The position numbers were made by a program, and so were the translations under genes. This document shows, one piece after another, positions 35,144 through 44,537 of a stretch of 64,000 nucleotides of DNA. A model generated the notes under the pieces. The model made no database searches. It saw nothing but the letters and a program-made list of their open reading frames with translations, and was not told the DNA's origin. The stretch lies in NCBI GenBank assembly GCA_038503065.1, contig JBCAMK010000017.1:744001-808000 (forward strand), in the 5' to 3' direction. The DNA comes from Paragyromitra xinjiangensis (lineage: Eukaryota > Ascomycota > Pezizomycetes > Pezizales > Discinaceae). How positions within the stretch are numbered: the stretch's first letter is position 1; each line of letters opens with the position of its first letter.

Positions 35144-36928
35144 TTAATCCAGATAGTCTGTCTCTTTCGCCCCCGTTCCCAACGGCGTCCATGCCCTTTT
35201 CCTCCTTCTCACGCTCATCGCCCTCCACTTACTTCTATCCCCAAGCTTCAACTCGACATAACCGCTTGGCGTAACATAGTGTAGGTTTCCTGAGAGAAAA
35301 TACCGCATTTTCCTCACCGCATTAGGTACACGAATTCTCGCATGGTACGGCCTCATTCCCTTGCCTAAACATAGTAGTTCAATCCAGCGTCTAATAATAC
35401 TCCGACCCCGAGAGACTTCGCGCCGCGCAGCCGCAAGGTCGCGACGCAGATTAGATAATGTATCGTAAGAAGCTCTGTTCCTAGGAAACCCTGAGAGGGT
35501 AGTCGAGAGGGTATGGGCGACGGAAGAGGTACGGATAACGAGGCGTGAGAACACTCTAAGGGCGCGGTTGATCATTTCTTCGGCGTCTGGAGGCATCTTG
35601 CGGTGGATGAGGGAGCGGACTAGATAGTCGTACATTTCGATCGTGGGCTTCACTCTATATGGTTCTGCAATCATAATACGCCAAAGGTTGATTACAGAGT
35701 ATTTGGGCAGGAGGGCAGGAGGACGAGTGAATACAAAGGTCCAGTTGAGAAGGGCAACCCAGGTTGATGGGGGGATGGGAATCTTGTAACGTCGGGCAAG
35801 GTGATCAACGATGCGAATGGCCGTCTCAATGTCGTTGTTGGAACTGAACGCAACGGCTACGGAGGTCAATGTGTGAATGCTCGGGTAAAGTGGAGAGTCA
35901 CGGGCCATAAGCGGACGCATGGTTTCCGGAGTCTCTGGGGCGCCTAGGGTGGCAGCATCCACACCCCACGCTTCCTTAAGTATGCGGCGGACAGAGGCGA
36001 GATCACCCATGCGTGCAACGGCGAGCATGAGAATATCGAAAGTCATGGCGTTCGGGGTGACGCCGTGCTCGATCATATGTTTATAAACCGTCAATGCAAT
36101 ATCGCGGACATTGTCTTTTGTGGCTGCACTCTGGGAAAGGTTGCGCGCTGTAATGCGAATTTCACGATTGGTAGAGGCAGTTCCACACATGGCAGCCATG
36201 TAAGAGTTATATGCCCAAGTATCCGGGGTAATTCCTTCCTGGGCTGTCATCTGGTTCCAGAGTTGCTGCGCCATCTCTGTATCTCTGCCAGCACTTGCGC
36301 AGTCAAGAAGGTGGGCATATTCGAGCACGTTGAGAGAATAACCATTCGCCCGCATACCCATCGAAACGGCCTCTAGCTTTCGACGAAACTCCTCATAACC
36401 AGTGCCCTTGGATATAAGTCGTGCTTCGCCGCTTTCATTGAGATATTGCCGGGCCCAGAGGGAGACGTAGCGCTTGGGACGGAGTGAGAGCAGGATTGAG
36501 GAGTAGTCCGCGACAGATAGTCTGGGCGTCATGTTGTTTGTGGTGAGGAATGAGAAGTAGCGCCACATTGCTATATCCTCTCGCCTATCAATTGCCCCAA
36601 GGAGCCGCCTAATGGGGGCTTCACGAAGTTCGACGGAGAGTGGGGTGAGTTTTGTCACTTCACTGTCGAGGGGGACGGCTGCTCGGGGGTTCGGCCGAAC
36701 GGTTTCGTCACTCCCCAGGACTGGGCGAGCTATGTAGCGAAAGATAGAGGCGGTAGGTGCCAAATCCGCAGCGCTAGTGGAGTCAGGACCACTGGGTATG
36801 TGATACCATTGGACCGGTCCCCGAGCCAGGCGTCGGGAGAGGATGGTACTGCGGGTTCCAAGAGGGCATGTTGGGAGACAGCGGATTCTCTTGCAAACAC
36901 GGATTGAGACGGGCTGTAGTCCATTCAT
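35144..36928 (-). CDS. Mitochondrial PPR-type RNA-binding protein (Aep2/ATP13-like)
   Basis: Intronless gene of 594 residues. The N-terminus is rich in Arg, Ser and Leu and poor in acid (KRIRCLPTCPLGTRSTILSR), as expected for a mitochondrial presequence. Helical-repeat character follows, with PPR-like phrases GITPDTWAYNSYMAAMC (~230) and HGVTPNAMTFDILMLAVARMG (~288), and a later region (PSTWVALLNWTF, MYDYLVRSLIHRKMPPDAEEMINRAL). Such proteins stabilise or activate translation of single mitochondrial mRNAs; resemblance to the fungal Aep2/ATP13 group (ATP9 mRNA) is my recollection of the family and is tentative. The C-terminus is strongly basic. Start chosen as the first ATG, directly before the presequence. 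Confidence 0.75.
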   Translation of the reverse strand: MNGLQPVSIRVCKRIRCLPTCPLGTRSTILSRRLARGPVQWYHIPSGPDSTSAADLAPTASIFRYIARPVLGSDETVRPNPRAAVPLDSEVTKLTPLSVELREAPIRRLLGAIDRREDIAMWRYFSFLTTNNMTPRLSVADYSSILLSLRPKRYVSLWARQYLNESGEARLISKGTGYEEFRRKLEAVSMGMRANGYSLNVLEYAHLLDCASAGRDTEMAQQLWNQMTAQEGITPDTWAYNSYMAAMCGTASTNREIRITARNLSQSAATKDNVRDIALTVYKHMIEHGVTPNAMTFDILMLAVARMGDLASVRRILKEAWGVDAATLGAPETPETMRPLMARDSPLYPSIHTLTSVAVAFSSNNDIETAIRIVDHLARRYKIPIPPSTWVALLNWTFVFTRPPALLPKYSVINLWRIMIAEPYRVKPTIEMYDYLVRSLIHRKMPPDAEEMINRALRVFSRLVIRTSSVAHTLSTTLSGFPRNRASYDTLSNLRRDLAAARREVSRGRSIIRRWIELLCLGKGMRPYHARIRVPNAVRKMRYFLSGNLHYVTPSGYVELKLGDRSKWRAMSVRRRKRAWTPLGTGAKETDYLD

Positions 36929-37422
36929 AAGGAAGGGAGCCCGCCGCGCAATTTAAGCGAAGTAAGGGAGAAAGTGGGGGAAGTGGGGAGGTATCGAGAG
37001 TATATATACAAATGAGGATGGCTAGATGGGCGTTGTGGGGGATATTGACGAGGAAAATTTCAAGAATCTGATAAGCCAGGGTCTGCGCAGGGAAGCAGTA
37101 AGATTGGGGTACAGCAATTGAAGTGATGGAATTGCATCAGAGGATGAGTGAATGCCAGGATAGTGATATAAGGGAAGAAAAGTGATGATGATGATGATAA
37201 TGATGATGAAGGAGGAGAAGAGAAAAAGACGAAGTTTCTCATCTCCAGAGTCTTCATCATGAACATCATCATCATCAGCACGTGGTTGAGATTCTTCCCC
37301 TCGAAATCTGTTATCTCTTGGCATTCTTAAAGCAGAGCCTCAACGCGACTCTCGGATGAACTCGAACACAGCTCTCCGTGTTCCTGCATGCATGTAATAC
37401 TTCCTCTCCCCCAAAAAGCACT
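36929..37422. promoter_or_regulatory. Divergent promoter PPR gene / shg1
   Basis: 494 bp with two trinucleotide microsatellites, GATGATGATGATGATAATGATGATG near 37183..37208 (plus strand) and CATCATCATCATCAG at 37264..37278, i.e. the same ATG/CAT unit in opposite orientation. Likely shared promoter by position. Confidence 0.4.
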
Positions 37423-38231
37423 ATGGCCTCACACGACTCCTATGATTCCTATCGCCCCTCTTCCTCCTCTCCTCCTCGCCATCTCACGAATGGCCATTCC
37501 AAGCGCCCCGCCCCCGACGATCTCCCTCCTCCACCCCTCTCCGAAGAAGCAAAGGCCACAATCGACACGTTAAAAACCACATACAAGAAGCGCGGCCATT
37601 TTGACGCCCTAAGGAAGGATATATATCAGCGGTTTATTGAATCTGTACATCCTCTTTTTGCCCTCTATCGGTTTCCCCAGCACTGACATCCGCGCAGGAA
37701 GCTAAAAAAACTTTTGTCCTTTCCATCGAAAAGACCTCGGATTCCGAGATCTCCCGTGACCCGTCCCTCCTCGCTCGCGATAAAAATAAAGCCGCAGAAC
37801 TAATTGAAGGAATCGTGGTCCACGGGGACGCATACGGCGATGTCGAGAAGGCAGTCGACGATATTCTGGCAGAGCGGAGAGCAGAAATAGAGGATATGAT
37901 GAAAGCTATCATGGAGGAGAACGGTGTACCATTGATATCAGAGGTGAATGGTGGGAAGGAGAAGGAGAAGGAGAAGGAGAAGGAGGATGTAGACATGCAG
38001 GAAGTCATTGTGAAACGGGAAGATGATGGGAGAGATAGAGATAGCGAGAGGGAGAGGGAGAGGGAGAGGGAGAAAGGAACACCATCAGTAGGGGAGAAGA
38101 AGACAGAGGATCTACCCGTGAAAAGATCGAGGTTCGATGATACCGTTGGGTTGCATCTGAAAGACCGAGCAAATCGAGAGAAAACAGTTGATTCAACACC
38201 TGCACCAGCAAGTACCGCGACCAGTGTTTAG
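37423..38231 (+). CDS. shg1: Shg1, COMPASS (Set1) histone methylase subunit
   Basis: Accessory subunit of the COMPASS H3K4 methyltransferase complex, BOD1/SHG1 family. Exons 37423..37644 and 37698..38231 give 251 residues; the 53-nt intron (donor GTACAT, acceptor GCGCAG) falls inside the domain. The Shg1 domain runs from about residue 40 to 135: YKKRGHFDALRKDIYQRF, then DPSLLARDKNKAAELIEG and YGDVEKAVDDIL. After it comes a highly charged tail coded by GAGAAG and GAGAGG microsatellites (KEKEKEKEK near 37960..37985 and REREREREK near 38045..38075), and a basic patch VKRSRFDD. The identification rests on the domain pattern; the tail is lineage-variable. Confidence 0.85.
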
Positions 38232-39954
38232 TTCTGCTTCTGTTTCATATTGTGTTTTGTTTGATTCTGGTTTTGGGCTGGCGTAACGGGAACTTTGAGG
38301 ACTACAATTGTGGCGATTTTTTATAAAACGATTTTATTTATTCTGCAGTTTGAGGATGATGAAGGAGGCGAGGCCAAGGTACCGAGTACTTAATAACTTG
38401 GCTGGTTGGTCAATCAGCCAAGGCATCGAGGAATGAGACATTTCCAATACGAGTGATTTTACATGATGATTAATTGCCGATTTGTAAAGCCAGATATACG
38501 CCAATCCCTGCTTGGTGAAGGGACCTAAACCATTGAAGAAGGGTTTTGATCGGTGTAGAAGATAGGAGGAGATAACTTTAGGCAGTCAAGATTTAAAGTT
38601 CCCAGTACCTACCCTAACTGTGACTGTGGGGGCAACTAAGACATACCCTTTTTCGAGCACAAATCGCCCACCAAACTCGTCAAATCCCGAACTATTTTCC
38701 CCCAGTAAACCCAATTAGCCTCCACAATTGCTGAAACACCAGCCCAACATGAGCTGCTTCCTGGGGATGGTGCGTCCTAACTCTCCCTTTATTCCAGCTA
38801 CACCCCTCCTTTCTGGCCTTACAAGTATCAATTTCACTCACCGTACCCAATTGAAATAGTTCTTCACATTTGTCGGTGTCATCGGCGTTACCACCCTCTT
38901 CGGCAATATATTTGCCGAACGTAATCCACTCTTGCCCCCACCTTCACATTTCCTCTCTCTTTTGATTGAAGAGGTGGCCGCTGACGGTGGTCTGTAACTG
39001 AGTGGCCTCAAAATACTGGGCTAGTCCATATGAACAGTACATGGGCGTGATGCAGTGCACCTACGTGTATTCAGGGAGATGGGGTCCAAGCTTATTCTTT
39101 TTATTTTGTAGCCGGGCAAAACCCACGCGAAAAAAATAATTAGACTATCATTCAACTAAAGAATAAAACCTCTTGTTTTTGGAAGCTGCCAAAATTGATA
39201 TGCTATTACATAGTTTGTACAGTGCAAACCGAGTAGCGAAATTTCCCGGCGCTCAAGTCTCATTGAGAACATGTCGACATTATCTGAACCCATAAACCAC
39301 CCCCACAAACCCCCCCTGTGATTACTTGGGGAGGTCTTCCTTCATGTTTTAGTTATACTAGCAACGTGTAAATCAATCAATCAATCAACTGGCGGCGTGT
39401 ACCTGTTGTATTTGATGCCGAGTGACGTCTTATGATCATATAGAACTACATGTATATATGCTCACGGCGGCAAGAAATCTTGAGGATCAATGTCCTCGAT
39501 AAAGAGTTGTTGTATTTACGCCTATGAAAATACATATCTTGTCATATTTATCTAATTCACGGCTAGAAAAATTATGTCTGATTGGCAATCGATAAAATAT
39601 GATCTTTTGCCCTTTAAGATACCCCAAGGACAACTTGAAGCCTGAAAAGTAGTACTAACATCAAAGAACTAGAAATGTCTAACTAGTCTAGAGCACGGTA
39701 AAGCTATTATAGATATTGATAAGTGTGCTTTGGTCCCTAATATTGAGGTGACGAGTTACTGCCAGCTACATCATATTGTCTAGGATGCTCTATTCACTAA
39801 GAAATGGCTTCGGTTACGTGATTAACTCAGCGTGATCGATGTAATGCACTATTCGTATCTAATTGTATCATTATTTCCTCTAGCTATGCCTATAAATTCA
39901 ATCACATCTATATTATCACTTTACTTAGCAGTAATACGAGCTCCCATCCCACAA
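38232..39954. other. Spacer shg1 / gpi12 with candidate small gene
   Basis: Holds the tentative 52-aa membrane peptide (38749..38997), a bipartite motif (38450..38467), an AATC microsatellite (39371..39388) and a TACATGTA site (39447). The remainder is AT-rich without recognisable content. Confidence 0.4.
38749..38997 (+). CDS. Candidate 52-aa single-span membrane peptide
   Basis: Tentative. ATG at 38749 opens MSCFLGM, followed by donor GTGCGT at 38770; a 90-nt intron ending GAAATAG at 38859 joins in phase 0 to FFTFVGVIGVTTLFGNIFAE and then a short Pro-rich, Glu-ending tail, stopping at 38995. The product is a single strongly hydrophobic span with a short N-terminus, a layout common in small subunits of mitochondrial or ER complexes, but I do not recognise the family. 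An alternative two-intron model needs a 28-nt intron and is less likely. Evidence is the clean splice signals and the uninterrupted hydrophobic frame only. Confidence 0.3.
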
Positions 39955-40950
39955 CTACACCACCCGTTCCAAGACTAGATCATTCAAGACCATGTATCTA
40001 CTCAACCCAATCCATCCCCACCTAAACCACCGCATCTGGCTCACATGTGCATGTGTCATAGCCTTCTGTGCAATTCTTGTCTGTGCAGGCGTATTCACAA
40101 ACAACAACCCTTCCGGGAAACCCGCACCTTGGCCCCGTGTACTCACATCAATGTTCTTGTTGTATGACATAAGTGAGATGGGCCCATCGAAGATAGACAG
40201 ATATTTTCTTATCAGAGGCACCGAAGTGAGTGTATATAGTGTTGTAGAGGGAGAAATAGAGTGAATGTAATCTCGTGCACCATTAAGACAGGAAATGTGG
40301 TTTGGGTGCGAGGAGATGCCGTCGTCGTCAAAAGTTATAATTACTGTTGGCGGGGAAGATGTGGGGAAGATCGAGAAGAGGATAGAAGAGATTGTCGATG
40401 CAGGCCAAGTGGCCGTCATGCTATCCTGAAGGTCCCTGCGTTGATTAACCAAGTTAGCGATGCGGGCTGTGGCGGGAGAGAACAGGGGAAGGAGGACTTG
40501 TGCTCAATCGTCGTCACGTCAGAATCAGCCTTTATACCAAGTCGGCGGCAAGACTGCACTAGCTCCTTCTTTCGAATCTCGCCCAGGCCATCTGCGTCAC
40601 CTGCTCATTTCATCCGCCCGTCAGTAGCTATAATAGCTCGGAGGCTAGTGTGCGGGAAGGCCACGTACCGCTAGAAAGACAAATGACCTGGACGGTGTTG
40701 TTCAGCTCGGGTTTCGTCAAGGCTAGCAGCGTTGGCGAGAAAAACATTGCCTCATCGTCCGGGTGTGCTATTAGCAGCGTAATCCGTTGGTTTCGTAACG
40801 GCGTCATCCGCGCGGAGGAGAGAGTGTATAGCCTGCAGAGCCATTGGTTAGCGATTGATTACCCACTACTTTCTATTTCTCCGTGGCTTGGGGTATGTAC
40901 CAGACGGCAGCTAGAGCTAGGGGAACAGAGATTGCCGTTAACCAGTGCAT
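39955..40950 (-). CDS. gpi12: GlcNAc-PI de-N-acetylase (Gpi12/PIG-L)
   Basis: ER-membrane deacetylase that catalyses the second step of GPI-anchor synthesis. Exons 40950..40901, 40832..40669, 40600..40498 and 40435..39955 encode 265 residues. An N-terminal signal anchor (ISVPLALAAVWLYTL, ~7-21) precedes the metal/catalytic motif AHPDDE at 39-44. Exon 3 carries SGDADGLGEIRKKEL, a family hallmark, and exon 4 the second motif SSHPNHI (His at 149 and 152). The intron phases (2, 1, 2) all rejoin conserved segments, e.g. HK-DLQDSMTATWP at the last junction. Length fits the family (about 250-310 residues). Confidence 0.93.
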
Positions 40951-42128
40951 GGTGGAGGACGAGTGAGCGGCTGTGTTACGAGTTTGTGTGTCTAAAAGAA
41001 ACGGTGAGGAAACTGTTGGAAGTGATATGAGGCTCAAGCCAGGGGATATTTAGGTTTGGTGTGTCTTCTGAGGCGGGAGCCAAGAAAGCTTGACTGAGCC
41101 CCAACCATGTCTTCAAGCTATAAGTAACTCAAATACTGGCACCCAACCTCAATTTATTTTGACAAATTTAAATGAAAAATGATGCATGCTTTACGGCTTC
41201 CCGAAAAGCCGCTCCCACACCATGCTGGGTCCCTTGGCTCGGCTCTCCTTGATGCGATTCCGGTCGCAAGTTGAGAGAAGCTTTGTCGATTGATACCTGT
41301 ATTTGCGTCAACCAGAGTTCGGAAGGTTTCAGCCCTGCAGGTTATGAACTTTATCTGATCTAGATTACTATGCTTAAATGGAGATTCTGAATTCACCTCA
41401 CGAGCAGCTTTAAGGTCAGGAGTTGCTTTGCGACAGTAAATTAAACACTAATACCCTATATGAAAAGTAACAGAATTCCCATCTTTACAAATACCTATTT
41501 GAAGCAAAAAAACCTGGATGACTTACAAACCTCACGGAGAAGATAACCCTGGGGAATTTGTAGGAAGAACCGAGATTTCAATTATAGGGTTGCCCATAAA
41601 TTCCAACCTTCAATCGAGCGCGGTACACAAGACCTGGAGAAAAGCGTAACTTGGCAGCATCTAGGAACAGCCGTTTATTGTCTTTCTGTAAGTCACACAT
41701 GTAGTAGTTAGCTGGGCCATGTCTTGGCATTGCTTCATGATCTGGCACTCGACTCAAACTTCAACATCTACGGCATGCAATTCTGAGACCACATCATATC
41801 CTCTTGCTTCAGCAGGTAGTCTCTAGTAGACTCTTATTGCAAGTCTCAAGAAAAAAAACTAAATGGTTGAGCGAAATTCAGGAGGCGGCAGGAAAATCCG
41901 GGTAACACCACGGTGGCCGGTTAGGCCGAGCCGGCAGCTCAAGAAGCTTCACGCTGGACGGGGCTTGCCGCTATTTTCAGGGCTGTTGTTTGTTCACCAT
42001 CACCACGGAACAACATCACGGAAGAGTCCTAACAGCACTCCTTTCAATATTCACGAAATAAATTTACCCTTGCAGTAAACATCTTAATATAATCTTTCTC
42101 CTATCCCCTCTACAGAGCCCACGGAACA
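40951..42128. promoter_or_regulatory. Divergent region gpi12 / membrane protein
   Basis: 1.2 kb; no gene, RNA or repeat recognised. The last ~100 bp before 42129 are C/T- and A-rich, as expected near a fungal start. Confidence 0.35.
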
Positions 42129-42793
42129 ATGGCCAAAACCAAAAAATCCACCCCATCGAAACCGTCTAAAGATGAAATTACGATACAAGAGCTGCCACTC
42201 AAGAACCCAATATGGACCAGACCACCCGGAACCAAAACACTCCTAGACGTGATCGAAGAAAAACGACCCCGAAACCCCGACGGGACTCCAATTGAGGCCG
42301 GGGAAGATGAGATGGTCGAGTTCGGGCCTGGTATGCAGGCGTTCACCTGGACGATCCCACTAATGATGTTACTTTTCGTTCTCGACTACCTGGTGCATCA
42401 ACAGTATCGGCAGGAGATAGAATTAAACATGATCATTATGAGGGTGCTGAAAGCTTCTCCAGGTACAGCAAAACCTCCTATCCCCCGACATGACAAATGA
42501 CCGATTAGCTAATCCTAATCCGCTCAACAGCAATTTTTGCTCTTCAATACATTTTTCATCCGCGCCGACACTGGGTCTCGGTGCAAGTATTCTTCTTCGT
42601 TACCAGTATCGCAGCAGGTTGCTGGTTGGTTCATGCTGTTAATAAGTTTGGATACTACGCGGTCATGAAGCGAGCTCCACCTATCGGGACACTCTGGATT
42701 TGGGCAGCCATAGAGATGAGTCTAGGGCCAGTTTTGTTGAGTTCGTTAATTGTGGGCACCTATACGAGGTATAATGGTTATAGCTTTATGTAG
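42129..42793 (+). CDS. Conserved fungal multi-span membrane protein (DUF7719-like)
   Basis: 198 residues from exons 42129..42462 and 42531..42793; the 68-nt intron (donor GTACAG, branch GCTAATCC, acceptor CAACAG) splits a codon in phase 1. A basic N-terminus (MAKTKKSTPSKPSK) is followed by a hydrophilic domain and three likely membrane spans: AFTWTIPLMMLLFVLDYLV (~71-89), SVQVFFFVTSIAAGCWLVHAV (~129-149) and LWIWAAIEMSLGPVLLSSLIV (~167-187). The arrangement, including FGPGMQAFTWTIPL and RAPPIGTLWIWAAIEM, resembles a conserved ascomycete family of unknown function; the DUF number is from memory and should be treated as provisional. No functional context is provided by the neighbours. Confidence 0.8.
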
Positions 42794-43212
42794 ATTTGTA
42801 CAGCAGAAAGTGGCTTTAGGTGGGGGCGGTGTACTATTACTTTCGAGTTGGTTTCTTTTGCATTAAAAGACATTATATATGGTCCTTATCATAGCCGACG
42901 AAAAATGCGTTTTATTGAAGATTAAACTATTTTTGAGCCTAGGTTACCGTTCTCCGCCCCCCAAAACTCTCCTCAAACCGTCGTTTCGCACACAACAAGC
43001 TATTGTAGACTAGAGCATATATCACTCAGAGAGACTTGCTATAGTGCTAGGGTAAGATACAAAAAAAAGGCAACAAAAACCCCCTCGGTTTTCAGCGATC
43101 CTATACAATAAAGCAAAGCGAATGTAAAAGCATCCCCCGGGTTACGCCATAATTCAACAAGATACATACAACTACTCTACAAGATTAGTCCCATTAGGGA
43201 AACCATACCCCT
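42794..43212. other. Convergent 3' spacer
   Basis: 419 bp between convergent stop codons, containing presumed 3' ends; no other feature. Confidence 0.4.
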
Positions 43213-44537
43213 TTACCTTCCGTTCGCAAACTGCTTATCAAGCTCAGCTGACTCCTGTCGCCCATGTTGAGCAAGGAAACTCACAGGTGCCCCCGGATGA
43301 TGCCTGAACTCTGCAGGCGTCGGAGGAACCGATGACTCCCCTTCCATCCCTAAATTTGCTAGTTTCTCTTTCATAGATGGTTGGTTTGTTTGGTGATTGA
43401 CCCAAGAAGCCACGGTCCTAAACCGTGGTGCACTCTCAATAGAAGTTCTTACGCTCTTTGTCGTCCAGGAGAACCGTGACTGCATTGGTTCTGCTTCAGG
43501 GGATTCTGGTATCGGAGGAGGTTGGAAGGATGCATAGAGTTTTTTGCGAGTAGTAGCGCTACGGTTAGGATATGGGGCTGTTTGAGAGATTGATGATTCT
43601 TGAGAGGGAGAGCGCATCTCCTCGTAAACTGGGGGTAAGTTACCGGCCACACTAGAGTCGCGGTCGAGGAGGAAGGTTTGGTCATCTTCTAGAGGTTTTT
43701 CGGAGCCTCGGGGGATGAGTACTAGTGGGGGTGGCTTTGGCATAGCTGGGATCGATTCATGTTGTCGAGGGGCTGAGTTGGTTACGCTACTATTTCCATG
43801 CCCACCAAAAAGGGTACTCGGTGGTGTTTCTTGTTGGGTTCGATACATAGGACCGTCTGCTGGGAGGTGCTTCTCATTGTTCCATGATCCTTGTTTGTTC
43901 TTTTTGGATGCCCTCCAGCGGTATAAAACAGAACCAATGAGCGCAAGAAGGATAATACCACCGACGGTTCCACCAGCAATTGCTAAATCCCGAGTCGTGG
44001 ATGATCCACTACTGCTTTGCAGCGGAAATTTCGCACCAGTGGCACTTGGGAGTGTGTCAGCCATGGATGTGGCGGAAGCAGGTGCTGTTACAGCCAGAGA
44101 TGTAACTATAGGCGGAGATGTAGCTGCAGGCAGGGATGTAGCTGCAGATGTAGAGGGTCTATTGGGGCTATCCTTATTATCTTCCTATTACGAAAACCAA
44201 AATCAGTTATTCATTCTTATCCCTTGGAGAAATATATCCTCGGTCTAGCAACAATGGTTGGTGAAAGGTAAATACATGTGGTGGTATATACCTTATCGTC
44301 GTCTTCGTCCTCTGAGTCGTCATCTGAGTCTGACTCGTTATCGTTCTGTGCATCTTTGATACTTTTGTCAAGATTCACGGCATCTGTGATAGACTGGCTC
44401 AATGAACTTGAGTTTTCCCCCAACTGCCTCTTATTCCTCCTCGCCTGGATCTGTTCCGTAGGGGCTGCGGACACTGCAGTGTAAAAAAGGAAAACAGCCG
44501 AATTGAAAGTATAGCTAAGGCGCAGGTTCTTCAACAT
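43213..44537 (-). CDS. Signal-peptide, single-TM surface protein (sensor-like)
   Basis: Two exons, 44537..44292 and 44184..43213, give 405 residues; the 107-nt intron has donor GTATAT and acceptor TAATAG. Residues 1-25 form a signal peptide (SAVFLFYTAVSAAP). The extracellular part (~26-147) is short: a basic RRNKRQ stretch, an extremely acidic Asp/Glu/Ser tract (~64-85) and a Ser/Thr/Ala/Pro-rich stem suited to O-mannosylation. A single membrane span (IAGGTVGGIILLALIGSVLY, ~150-169) with a Gly-rich start is followed by the basic stop-transfer RWRASKKNK and a ~235-residue cytoplasmic tail with poly-Pro runs (KPPPLV, QPPPIPESP). The layout resembles fungal Mid2/Wsc-type surface proteins, but no WSC or other Cys-rich domain is present; function unassigned. 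Confidence 0.75.

Noticed and set aside
37183..37278. Trinucleotide repeats as a CRISPR-like array
   Set aside because: They are simple microsatellites with no spacer structure, and the genome is eukaryotic.
38770..38859. Two-intron model for the small peptide with an exon reading YTPPFWPY
   Set aside because: It requires a 28-nt intron and the phases do not join to the hydrophobic exon.
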